A stretch of 64,000 nt of DNA from Diplonema papillatum (lineage: Eukaryota; Euglenozoa; Diplonemea; Diplonemida; Diplonemidae): positions 62,001 to 126,000 of the forward strand of contig JAPJBO010000104.1 in the NCBI GenBank assembly GCA_030068145.1, given 5' to 3'. The notes under the pieces are model-generated. The model was not told the DNA's origin. It was given only the letters and a program-made list of their open reading frames with translations, and did not search any database. Of the stretch, positions 41,148-50,138 are shown in pieces. Position 1 is the stretch's first letter. The number at the start of each line of letters is the position of its first letter. A program made the translations under genes and the position numbers.

Positions 41148-44100
41148 TTAGGCGCCAGCAGGTGCGATAGTCGAGGGCGCGGTCGTGACAGACGTGCACT
41201 GAAGGTTGAGGCTCAATCTGATCGAATAATAAGAACCCACGGAGGCAAAGCGCACCACCACTGGGCCTGGTCCGCCTGGAAATTCTCGATGCGAGAACGT
41301 TCCGGAAACTCGTCCCACTGGAACCCATGTGCCAAAGACGGTGTTGTACTTGTATACTGACACACGGGGATAAGAGGACGTGTAGAATTCATACAACCGC
41401 CCTACAACGGTGCGGTTGCAGCTGAATCGCCAACACCGGTCCGCGTTGGTGTAGCTCTGGGAACTATAGGTTAGCTTCCCATCCTCTAGCAGGTCCTCCG
41501 TGATCCCTGAACACTCAATTGGGTAGCCTTCAATGGAAGAGTCAACAGACGCGCACTGAAGCCTGAGGTTGAACCCGACGGAACCGACAGAGCGCACGAC
41601 CACTGGTCCTGGTACTCTTGAAAAATATCGGTGGTACCTGGTAATGAAATCCACACTATGCCAAGAACCGTTGTACGCGTATACTGACAAGGAGCCAGCG
41701 TTTTCATAAGCAGAAGGCACGGTCATTCCATTCCACGACCCTACAACGATGCGGTTGCAGCTGAATCGCCAACACCGGTCGTTCTTTGCGGACGACCCGT
41801 TGGCAGGGTAGACTAGTTCCCCGTCCGCTAGGAGGTCCTCTCTGAACTGGGAACACTCACTTGGGTAGCCTTCAATGGAAGAGTCAAGAGCCGCGCACTG
41901 AAGCGTGAGGGTGAACCCGGACATGACATTGCTAGAATCAGAAGTGAAGCGCACCACCATTGGACCTGGTATTCTTGAAAGAGATCGATGCGACAACGTT
42001 CCAGAAATGAGATCCACTCTATGCCACGTACCGTTGTACTTGTATACTGACAAGAAGTCATAGTACCGCTCTGTGTCGATTCGATTCCACGATCCAAAAA
42101 CGCTGCGATTGCAGTTGAATCGCCAACACCGGTCCTCGTTGTTCTTGTACTGCCCACCATTGGCAGGGTAGACTAGTTCCCCGTCCTTTGGGAGGTCCTC
42201 CGTCATCCCTAAACACTCAATTGGGTAGCTTGCGCTAGTGGTATCATCAGGCGGCTCGCCATCACTTGGTGTGTCAGGCGGTGGAGACACTGTTTGTTGG
42301 GCGCCAGCAGGTGCGATAGTCGAGGGCGCGGTCGTGACAGACGTGCACTGAAGGTTGAGGCTCAATCTGATCGAATAATAAGAACCCACGGAGGCAAAGC
42401 GCACCACCACTGGGCCTGGTCCGCCTGGAAATTCTCGATGCGAGAACGTTCCGGAAACTCGTCCCACTGGAACCCATGTGCCAAAGACGGTGTTGTACTT
42501 GTATACTGACACACGGGGATAAGAGGACGTGTAGAATTCATACAACCGCCCTACAACGGTGCGGTTGCAGCTGAATCGCCAACACCGGTCCGCGTTGGTG
42601 TAGCTCTGGGAACTATAGGTTAGCTTCCCATCCTCTAGCAGGTCCTCCGTGATCCCTGAACACTCAATTGGGTAGCCTTCAATGGAAGAGTCAACAGACG
42701 CGCACTGAAGCCTGAGGTTGAACCCGACGGAACCGACAGAGCGCACGACCACTGGTCCTGGTACTCTTGAAAAATATCGGTGGTACCTGGTAATGAAATC
42801 CACACTATGCCAAGAACCGTTGTACGCGTATACTGACAAGGAGCCAGCGTTTTCATAAGCAGAAGGCACGGTCATTCCATTCCACGACCCTACAACGATG
42901 CGGTTGCAGCTGAATCGCCAACACCGGTCGTTCTTTGCGGACGACCCGTTGGCAGGGTAGACTAGTTCCCCGTCCGCTAGGAGGTCCTCTCTGAACTGGG
43001 AACACTCACTTGGGTAGCCTTCAATGGAAGAGTCAAGAGCCGCGCACTGAAGCGTGAGGGTGAACCCGGACATGACATTGCTAGAATCAGAAGTGAAGCG
43101 CACCACCATTGGACCTGGTATTCTTGAAAGAGATCGATGCGACAACGTTCCAGAAATGAGATCCACTCTATGCCACGTACCGTTGTACTTGTATACTGAC
43201 AAGAAGTCATAGTACCGCTCTGTGTCGATTCGATTCCACGATCCAAAAACGCTGCGATTGCAGTTGAATCGCCAACACCGGTCCTCGTTGTTCTTGTACT
43301 GCCCACCATTGGCAGGGTAGACTAGTTCCCCGTCCTTTGGGAGGTCCTCCGTCATCCCTAAACACTCAATTGGGTAGCTTGCGCTAGTGGTATCATCAGG
43401 CGGCTCGCCATCACTTGGTGTGTCAGGCGGTGGAGACACTGTTTGTTGGGCGCCAGCAGGTGCGATAGTCGAGGGCGCGGTCGTGACAGACGTGCACTGA
43501 AGGTTGAGGCTCAATCTGATCGAATAATAAGAACCCACGGAGGCAAAGCGCACCACCACTGGGCCTGGTCCGCCTGGAAATTCTCGATGCGAGAACGTTC
43601 CGGAAACTCGTCCCACTGGAACCCATGTGCCAAAGACGGTGTTGTACTTGTATACTGACACACGGGGATAAGAGGACGTGTAGAATTCATACAACCGCCC
43701 TACAACGGTGCGGTTGCAGCTGAATCGCCAACACCGGTCCGCGTTGGTGTAGCTCTGGGAACTATAGGTTAGCTTCCCATCCTCTAGCAGGTCCTCCGTG
43801 ATCCCTGAACACTCAATTGGGTAGCCTTCAATGGAAGAGTCAACAGACGCGCACTGAAGCCTGAGGTTGAACCCGACGGAACCGACAGAGCGCACGACCA
43901 CTGGTCCTGGTACTCTTGAAAAATATCGGTGGTACCTGGTAATGAAATCCACACTATGCCAAGAACCGTTGTACGCGTATACTGACAAGGAGCCAGCGTT
44001 TTCATAAGCAGAAGGCACGGTCATTCCATTCCACGACCCTACAACGATGCGGTTGCAGCTGAATCGCCAACACCGGTCGTTCTTTGCGGACGACCCGTTG

Positions 44101-44594
44101 GCAGGGTAGACTAGTTCCCCGTCCGCTAGGAGGTCCTCTCTGAACTGGGAACACTCACTTGGGTAGCCTTCAATGGAAGAGTCAAGAGCCGCGCACTGAA
44201 GCGTGAGGGTGAACCCGGACATGACATTGCTAGAATCAGAAGTGAAGCGCACCACCATTGGACCTGGTATTCTTGAAAGAGATCGATGCGACAACGTTCC
44301 AGAAATGAGATCCACTCTATGCCACGTACCGTTGTACTTGTATACTGACAAGAAGTCATGGTACCGCTCTGTGTCGATTCGATTCCAGGATCCAAAAACG
44401 CTGCGATTGCAGTTGAATCGCCAACACCGGTCCTCGTTGTTCTTGTACTGCCCACCATTGGCAGGGTAGACTAGTTCCCCGTCCTTTGGGAGGTCCTCCG
44501 TCATCCCTAAACACTCAATTGGGTAGCTTGCGCTAGTGGCATCATCAGGTGCCTCGCCATCACTTGGTGTGTCAGGCGGTAGAGACACTGTTTG
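41148..44594 (-). repeat. Three 1149-bp in-frame tandem units of the CUB-like gene
   Basis: Units 41148-42296, 42297-43445 and 43446-44594 are virtually identical in DNA, including silent positions; each is 383 codons. Differences are a handful of single bases (for example near 41965 versus 44360). Such identity means very recent amplification or ongoing gene conversion. Copy number could easily be collapsed or expanded in assembly. Confidence 0.95.
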
Positions 44595-47500
44595 TTGGGC
44601 GTCTTCAGGCGGTTCGCCATCACTTGGTGTGTCAGGCGGTGGAGACACTGTTTGTTCGGCGTCTTCAGGCGGCTCGTCATCGCTTGGTGTGTCAGGCGGT
44701 GGAGACACTGTTTGTTCGGCGTCTTCAGGCGGCTCGCCATCACTTGGTGTGTCAGGCGGTGGAGACACTGTTTGTTCGGCGTCTTCAGGCGGCTCGTCAT
44801 CGCTTGGTGTGTCAGGCGGTGGAGACACTGTTTGTTCGGCGTCTTCAGGCGGCTCGCCATCACTTGGTGTGTCAGGCGGTGGAGACACTGTTTGTTCGGC
44901 GTCTTCAGGCGGCTCGTCATCGCTTGGTGTGTCAGGCGGTGGAGACACTGTTTGTTCGGCGTCTTCAGGCGGCTCGTCATCGCTTGGTGTGTCAGGCGGT
45001 GGAGACACTGTAATTGCCGGTGCGTACGTAGGCGGAGCACTGGTTGGAGGTGCATTCGTCGGCGGGGCCCTGGTTGGCACAGGGGAAGGTGCAGGGGAAG
45101 GCGCAGGAGTCGCGGGTGCAACAGTCAGTGGTGCCTTTGTCGGTGTTGTACAAGTCGCCACCATCGAAAAACCTAGCCGCGTCTTACCAGCGTCAGACAC
45201 AAACTTTACAAAGAGATTGTCGCTGAAGTACCTTGGCGGTGGCACAGTGGAATTCCCACTGAGCGCTACATCTTCGATATAGAGGACGTCGAATGTTGGT
45301 TCGGTGTTGATCCAGACAACAACTAGCTCTCCTGAAGCATCTTCCTCCCCACATTCAATACGCCAGCATTCATCCATGCCGTCAATGTAGTTGATGAGTT
45401 CAACGGCTACCGGATCTGCCCGCACAGTCACATCGGTGCACCGGCGTGCGCATTTCGCCATCGCAGAGAATCCTTGTCTCGTCTTCCCCGCGTCTGAAGT
45501 GAAATTCACAACGATGCCCTCGCCGAAGTACGTGGGCGGTGGTATGCTCGAATTCCCGCTGTACGGTACATCGTCTACATAAACAAAATCAAACGAGGGT
45601 TCCGTGTCAATGTAAGAAAAATACAGGACCCCATCCATATCCGCTGCACAGAACACAAACCAGCACTCGTCCATATTGTCGGTGTAGCCAATGACATCAA
45701 TTGCAACCCCGATGTCAGGAACTTCTATTTCTGTACACGTCGGTTGCGGTGAGTCAGTCTCCGGGGCACTTGTTGGTGGTGCAACAGTAGGTGGGGCATG
45801 TGTCTCAGGTACTGTACACGTCACAGTTGCGGAAAACCCAGACGCGGTTTTATCCGCATCCGACGTGAATCCGAGAGCAACACTTTTGTTAAAGTACTTC
45901 GGCGGTGGTACCGTAGAATTCCCTGTGAACAGGGAGTTGTCAACACGGAGCACATCGTAGTCAAGCTCAGTGTCGATCCACGAGAACACAAGGATACCGA
46001 CGCCAGCGTCTGCTTCGCAAGTGACAAGCCAGCACACATTCATGCTGTTTTCGTAGTCCAGGAGATCAACAGCCACGGGGTCTGCCAGCACTTCAACGTG
46101 TGTGCAACGGACGGAGCACGTTGCAGTGGCCAGGAATCCGGTCCTCGTTTTCCCAGCGTCGGATACGAATCCGATGCGAACACTTCCGTTGGAAGATGTT
46201 GGCGGCGGCAGGGTTGAATTCCCGCTGTACGGTACATCGTCTACGTAGACGTGGTCATATCCGGGCTCCGTATCCATCGACAAGAACGCAACGGCCAAAA
46301 CGCCCTCCCCTGCGTCGCATTTGACGATCCAGCACTCCTCCATGTTGTTTGTGTAGGCCAGTAGAGCGACAGTAACCGGCTCCCGCTGCACCTTCACATC
46401 TATGCAACGTGGCGGGGCACTTGTTGGTCTTTGTGGAACTAGGGTCGGTGGCGCATCAGTCGGTGGGGCATATGTTAGTGGCGCGTTGGTCGGTGGGGCA
46501 CTTGTTAGCGGTGCGTCGGTAGGTGGGGCATGTGTTGGTGGTGCGTTCGTCGGTGGTGCAACAGTGTCAGGTACTGTACACGTCACAGTTGCGGAAAACC
46601 CAGACGCGGTTTTACCCGCATCCGACGTGAATCCGAGAGCAACACTTTTGTTGAAGTACTTCGGCGGTGGTACCGTAGAATTCCCAGTGTACGGGAAGTT
46701 ATCTACACGGAGCACATCGTATTCTAGTTCAGTGTCGATCCACGAGAACACAAGGATACCGACGCCAGCGTCTGCTTCGCAAGTGACAAGCCAGCACACA
46801 TTCATGCTGTTTTCGTAGTCCAGGAGATCAACAGCCACGGGGTCTGCCAGCACTTCAATGTGTGTGCAACGGACGGAGCACGTTGCAGTGGCCAGGAATC
46901 CGGTCCTCGTTTTGTCAGCGTCGGATACGAATCCGATGCGAACACTACCGTCGGAAGACGTTGGCGGCGGCAGGGTTGAATTCCCGCTGTACGGTACATC
47001 GTCTACGTAGACGTGGTCATATCCGGGCTCCGTATCCATCGACAAGAACACAACGGCCAAAACGCCCTCCCCTGCGTCGCATTTGACGATCCAGCACTCC
47101 TCCATGTTGTTTGTGTAGGCCAGTAGAGCGACAGTAACCGGCTCCCGCTGCACCTTCACATCTATGCAACGTAGCGGGGCAGTTGTTGGTCTTTGTGGAA
47201 CTAGGGTCGGTGGCGCATCAGTCGGTGGGGCATATGTTGGTGGTACATCAGTCGGTGGGGCGTATGTTGGAGGCGAAATTGTTGGTGGGACGATTGTTGG
47301 TGGTGCGACAGTCAAAGGTAGTGTACACGTCGCAGTAACGGAGAATCCAAGACCTGTTTTATCCGAATCAGACGCAAACTTGACAGCAACACTTCCGTTG
47401 AAGTACGTTGGCGGTACCGTGGTATTCCCGCTGTGCGGGACATCGTTTATAGCCAAAATGTCGTAGTCGAGCTCCGTGTCCATCCACCGGAATACGAGAA

Positions 47501-47684
47501 CACCGTTTGCATGCTTTGCTGCACAGCTCACTTGCCAACACAAATTCATGTTGTTTTCGTAGTGAAAGAGTTGTATCTCAGCATTTGAGTGAACAGTCAG
47601 CAGGGTGCACGACTGGATGCTGACCGCTTGGACGGTACTACTTGAAGCCGCTGACAGCGCTGTCAAAAGAAGCACAGCACGCAT
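41148..47684 (-). CDS. Secreted multidomain CUB-like protein built of tandem duplications
   Basis: 2178 residues in a single frame from ATG 47682-47684, chosen because it begins a signal peptide (MRAVLLLTALSAASSSTVQA); the open frame runs 38 codons further without need. Seven CUB-like domains follow (pattern C, Y-x-N-x-M-x-x-C-W, DTE-x-x-[YF]-D, FxSDxxKTxxGF, C), joined by Pro/Thr linkers of the APPTxAPPT type. Domains 2-3 and 4-5 are copies 762 bp apart. Next are about seven repeats of a 20-residue acidic Pro-rich unit (SPPPDTPSDDEPPEDAEQTV), then three near-identical 383-residue units, each with three divergent CUB-like domains (CWRFxCNRxVVGSWN, PGPVVVRF). CUB domains bind proteins or glycans outside the cell, so a cell-wall or surface adhesive role is likely. 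There is no transmembrane span. The terminal TAA arises in a CAA codon of the next unit. Confidence 0.82.
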   Translation of the reverse strand: MRAVLLLTALSAASSSTVQAVSIQSCTLLTVHSNAEIQLFHYENNMNLCWQVSCAAKHANGVLVFRWMDTELDYDILAINDVPHSGNTTVPPTYFNGSVAVKFASDSDKTGLGFSVTATCTLPLTVAPPTIVPPTISPPTYAPPTDVPPTYAPPTDAPPTLVPQRPTTAPLRCIDVKVQREPVTVALLAYTNNMEECWIVKCDAGEGVLAVVFLSMDTEPGYDHVYVDDVPYSGNSTLPPPTSSDGSVRIGFVSDADKTRTGFLATATCSVRCTHIEVLADPVAVDLLDYENSMNVCWLVTCEADAGVGILVFSWIDTELEYDVLRVDNFPYTGNSTVPPPKYFNKSVALGFTSDAGKTASGFSATVTCTVPDTVAPPTNAPPTHAPPTDAPLTSAPPTNAPLTYAPPTDAPPTLVPQRPTSAPPRCIDVKVQREPVTVALLAYTNNMEECWIVKCDAGEGVLAVAFLSMDTEPGYDHVYVDDVPYSGNSTLPPPTSSNGSVRIGFVSDAGKTRTGFLATATCSVRCTHVEVLADPVAVDLLDYENSMNVCWLVTCEADAGVGILVFSWIDTELDYDVLRVDNSLFTGNSTVPPPKYFNKSVALGFTSDADKTASGFSATVTCTVPETHAPPTVAPPTSAPETDSPQPTCTEIEVPDIGVAIDVIGYTDNMDECWFVFCAADMDGVLYFSYIDTEPSFDFVYVDDVPYSGNSSIPPPTYFGEGIVVNFTSDAGKTRQGFSAMAKCARRCTDVTVRADPVAVELINYIDGMDECWRIECGEEDASGELVVVWINTEPTFDVLYIEDVALSGNSTVPPPRYFSDNLFVKFVSDAGKTRLGFSMVATCTTPTKAPLTVAPATPAPSPAPSPVPTRAPPTNAPPTSAPPTYAPAITVSPPPDTPSDDEPPEDAEQTVSPPPDTPSDDEPPEDAEQTVSPPPDTPSDGEPPEDAEQTVSPPPDTPSDDEPPEDAEQTVSPPPDTPSDGEPPEDAEQTVSPPPDTPSDDEPPEDAEQTVSPPPDTPSDGEPPEDAQQTVSLPPDTPSDGEAPDDATSASYPIECLGMTEDLPKDGELVYPANGGQYKNNEDRCWRFNCNRSVFGSWNRIDTERYHDFLSVYKYNGTWHRVDLISGTLSHRSLSRIPGPMVVRFTSDSSNVMSGFTLTLQCAALDSSIEGYPSECSQFREDLLADGELVYPANGSSAKNDRCWRFSCNRIVVGSWNGMTVPSAYENAGSLSVYAYNGSWHSVDFITRYHRYFSRVPGPVVVRSVGSVGFNLRLQCASVDSSIEGYPIECSGITEDLLEDGKLTYSSQSYTNADRCWRFSCNRTVVGRLYEFYTSSYPRVSVYKYNTVFGTWVPVGRVSGTFSHREFPGGPGPVVVRFASVGSYYSIRLSLNLQCTSVTTAPSTIAPAGAQQTVSPPPDTPSDGEPPDDTTSASYPIECLGMTEDLPKDGELVYPANGGQYKNNEDRCWRFNCNRSVFGSWNRIDTERYYDFLSVYKYNGTWHRVDLISGTLSHRSLSRIPGPMVVRFTSDSSNVMSGFTLTLQCAALDSSIEGYPSECSQFREDLLADGELVYPANGSSAKNDRCWRFSCNRIVVGSWNGMTVPSAYENAGSLSVYAYNGSWHSVDFITRYHRYFSRVPGPVVVRSVGSVGFNLRLQCASVDSSIEGYPIECSGITEDLLEDGKLTYSSQSYTNADRCWRFSCNRTVVGRLYEFYTSSYPRVSVYKYNTVFGTWVPVGRVSGTFSHREFPGGPGPVVVRFASVGSYYSIRLSLNLQCTSVTTAPSTIAPAGAQQTVSPPPDTPSDGEPPDDTTSASYPIECLGMTEDLPKDGELVYPANGGQYKNNEDRCWRFNCNRSVFGSWNRIDTERYYDFLSVYKYNGTWHRVDLISGTLSHRSLSRIPGPMVVRFTSDSSNVMSGFTLTLQCAALDSSIEGYPSECSQFREDLLADGELVYPANGSSAKNDRCWRFSCNRIVVGSWNGMTVPSAYENAGSLSVYAYNGSWHSVDFITRYHRYFSRVPGPVVVRSVGSVGFNLRLQCASVDSSIEGYPIECSGITEDLLEDGKLTYSSQSYTNADRCWRFSCNRTVVGRLYEFYTSSYPRVSVYKYNTVFGTWVPVGRVSGTFSHREFPGGPGPVVVRFASVGSYYSIRLSLNLQCTSVTTAPSTIAPAGA
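44587..45010 (-). repeat. 60-bp coding minisatellite, ~7 copies
   Basis: A 60-bp unit (20 residues, in frame) around TGTCAGGCGGTGGAGACACT recurs at exact spacing. Two alternating variants (TCATCG or CCATCA; Asp or Gly in the protein) suggest that the amplification step sometimes moved two units at a time. Confidence 0.95.
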
Positions 47685-48327
47685 GGTTGCCTTGAAGCCC
47701 ACCCCAAAGTACCTGAAGGTTTCTAACATTACGCCTGGTGCCCCACCCCAAAGAACGTGAAGGTTTCCAACATTGCGCCTTCCCCTGAAGGTTTCCAACC
47801 TTCAGGGGGGGGAAATGTTTCTTGGGGTTGACAGAGCGCGTGGTGGTGCTTGCACCACTGAGGCCAGGTTATTTGCGGATTTAGTGAAGGATTGTTCAGT
47901 GAGCGAAACCCGACCAGGAAACGATCATTTCACGGTTTTCTTTGTTTTGTGATGCGAACATCACGAGGTGCTGTCCGAAGACTCCGCCCACATGAGCATA
48001 CTCTCGTAGCACCTATTCAGGGGTTTGCAGGGGCAAAAAGAGGAACCCGGTTGGGGGAGGGGCGCCATAATAAGTGCGCGAGGCCACAGGCACGGTCGCA
48101 GCACGAGTTGTCGACCTGGATAACAACAACAACAAACAATCGGTCGGCGGCTCCATCAGCAGATGCGAAATCCGACATCTCCTCGCTAGCAAAACAGGAA
48201 AAAGAGATGCTTAGTTTTGTTTTATTCTTCTACTTGTTTGTTGTCGGAAACTTGTTTCGTGTTGAGGTGTCATTCAGATGTAAATCCAAAGCCGCCCATG
48301 TCAAATTTTCGTTAAGCATTGAGTTCT
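47685..48327. other. Upstream region of the CUB-like gene
   Basis: No gene. Two copies of a TGAAGGTTTC/TCCAACATT segment lie at 47712-47800. The 47813-47935 part matches 62820-62950 in repeat block copy 2 (GCGCGTGGT, TTGCACCACTGAGGCCAGG), a piece missing from block copy 1. The promoter of the CUB-like gene should lie here. Confidence 0.5.
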
Positions 48328-48812
48328 AGCGTTATTTGTGGATTTGTAGGTCGGTATTTTAAAGTCTCCGGTTGACCGTAGAGGCTTGAGTATGGCGGGG
48401 GGTTGAGAAAAGTGAGAGGGTGCAGCTCGTTTCGGGTGTTGTGTCACTCCGTTGTGAAACCTTGTGAAGTCCCCTAACGCGTTTTGGGGGTGCTTGGGAA
48501 TAGGTAGGGTGTGGTCGTTCTGCTACGGCGTGAAAAGCCAGGAAGTTTCGACGCTAATCTTCGACTCTTGATTAAGTTCACCGGGTTGCGTGCTCGTCAG
48601 GAAGATCCCGGTGCCTGGCTTTTCTTCTGGGTGGTTTCGTGTTGATCGGCGGCTGTGGGTTACGAGGCACGGATTACGGGAAGAAAAAAGGAAAAAGAAA
48701 TGGGGGAGAAATACTCGAGGGACTGCCTTGTGCTCATTTCGAAGGAGGCTAGAGGGGGAGAAAACAATACAACTACAAAATGGGTCTTTTTTGTTGAACG
48801 CTTACGCATCAG
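48328..48812. repeat. Dispersed ~440-bp repeat, copy 2
   Basis: Same family as 37138-37580 and 63404-63846 but more diverged and with small insertions. Its right end joins the end of the RNase H fossil, read leftwards, which suggests this repeat is the 3' non-coding end of that retroelement. Confidence 0.75.
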
Positions 48813-49593
48813 GACCCCCAGGGACCACGCAGTGGCACACCAAATCTGAGGGCGGAGCAAGATCCTCTGCATGAGGCGACCAGACACTCTCTGGCGTGTC
48901 GCTCACCAGGGCCAGCACCCCGCGGGTGTAGGGGTCGGCCCTTTGCGCATCGGTCGGAACCCACTCGGCACTGATGACAAGGCCGGCAGCCCGTGCGGCG
49001 TCGAATATCCTCGTCAAAAGGACATTGGCCGCAAAATTCTTTGAGTGTCCCTTGTTGAGACAATGGACCGCCGGGAGGTTGTCTACCATGAGCCTTACGC
49101 GGACGTTCGAATGGAAACTGGCGGTCATCTCGATGCCCCGAAGGACTGCAAAGAGTTCCTTCAAAAAGATGTGGGTGTGACTCAACTCCACAAAGGGGCC
49201 CTGTGACACGCGCTCAGATTCCCCTTCGAGGACCGCAGCCCACCATTTGGACGAGGCGTCTGTCCAGAGAGTGACCGATGAGGGAAAGGATTCTGACCGA
49301 CTGACCCAGCGATTCTCTTCCACAAGGGAAACAAGATGCTCGACCTCACGCACCGTCGAGGGCGGCACAGCCCTCGTCACATCCCAGGCAGCTGGATCCG
49401 ATGCCAGAGTCGAGGCCAGCCTCTGCAGGAACGACAAGGAACATCGGGCGTAGGCCAGTCGGAAACGTGTCGTGTACGCGAACCAGACCAAAGATCCGAA
49501 CACCCGGTAGAACTGGCGAGGGGATACTCCTCCAAGCCGAACCATGGCGAGCTCGGGGGAACCAAGCAATTTCGACACCCACGATTCTGCCAT
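48802..49593 (-). mobile_element. Retroelement fossil: end of RT plus RNase H
   Basis: The frame contains an RT-connection-like segment (VRLGGVSPRQFYRVFGSLVW) followed by an RNase H domain with the usual acidic residues: TLWTDASSKWWAAVL, KELFAVLRGIE, LMVDNLPAVHCLN and a C-terminal DPYTRG. It is clearly different from the RNase H of the neighbouring element, so it is a second, older lineage. Only the 3' part survives; it is broken. The family is probably the DIRS/YR or LTR retrotransposon superfamily. Confidence 0.7.
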
Positions 49594-49644
49594 CCTATAC
49601 CGGGCGGGGCGGTCGAACCGGGAGAGTTCGAAATGGAGTCCTAG

Positions 49645-49831
49645 GAGTTTCTGCTCTTCGTATTGTCTGACGAGAACTGCCTAGAAGAGCTTCTGCTCTT
49701 CGTTTTGTCTGACGAGAACTGCCTAGAAGAAAGGGAGAAGTAAGAACACGTCTTTGTAACTGATAGCACTAGCGCAAGGGAATGTTGAGTGACTGCCTTA
49801 ACCCGGGGAAACGAGCTTGGGCGAGGTCACC
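49645..49831. repeat. 187-bp direct repeat, outer copy (B2-like)
   Basis: Identical, as far as read by eye, to 49952-50138 at a spacing of 307 bp. Each copy itself holds two versions of a 43-bp segment around TTCTGCTCTTCGT and TTGTCTGACGAGAACTGCC. Together with the 120 bp between the copies this is the B1-A2-B2 arrangement of split direct repeats. Confidence 0.9.
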
Positions 49832-49951
49832 GGGGGGTTAGGGAGGGTGGGAAAACCTGAACTTTTCTTTGAACCAACCACACCCTGAAGGCTGTGTGAA
49901 GTTCTCTCATCGACTTTTCGTGGTGCATCAACTCCCTCAGTGAAACTGTGA

Positions 49952-50138
49952 GAGTTTCTGCTCTTCGTATTGTCTGACGAGAACTGCCTAGAAGAGCTTC
50001 TGCTCTTCGTTTTGTCTGACGAGAACTGCCTAGAAGAAAGGGAGAAGTAAGAACACGTCTTTGTAACTGATAGCACTAGCGCAAGGGAATGTTGAGTGAC
50101 TGCCTTAACCCGGGGAAACGAGCTTGGGCGAGGTCACC
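49952..50138. repeat. 187-bp direct repeat, inner copy (B1-like)
   Basis: It starts where the RNase H frame of the tyrosine-recombinase retroelement ends, so in the direction of the element the order is coding part, B1, 120-bp A2, B2. See the copy at 49645-49831. Confidence 0.9.

Noticed and set aside
44536-45282. Gly/Ser-rich 248-codon plus-strand frame
   Set aside because: Antisense of the 60-bp coding repeat of the CUB-like gene.
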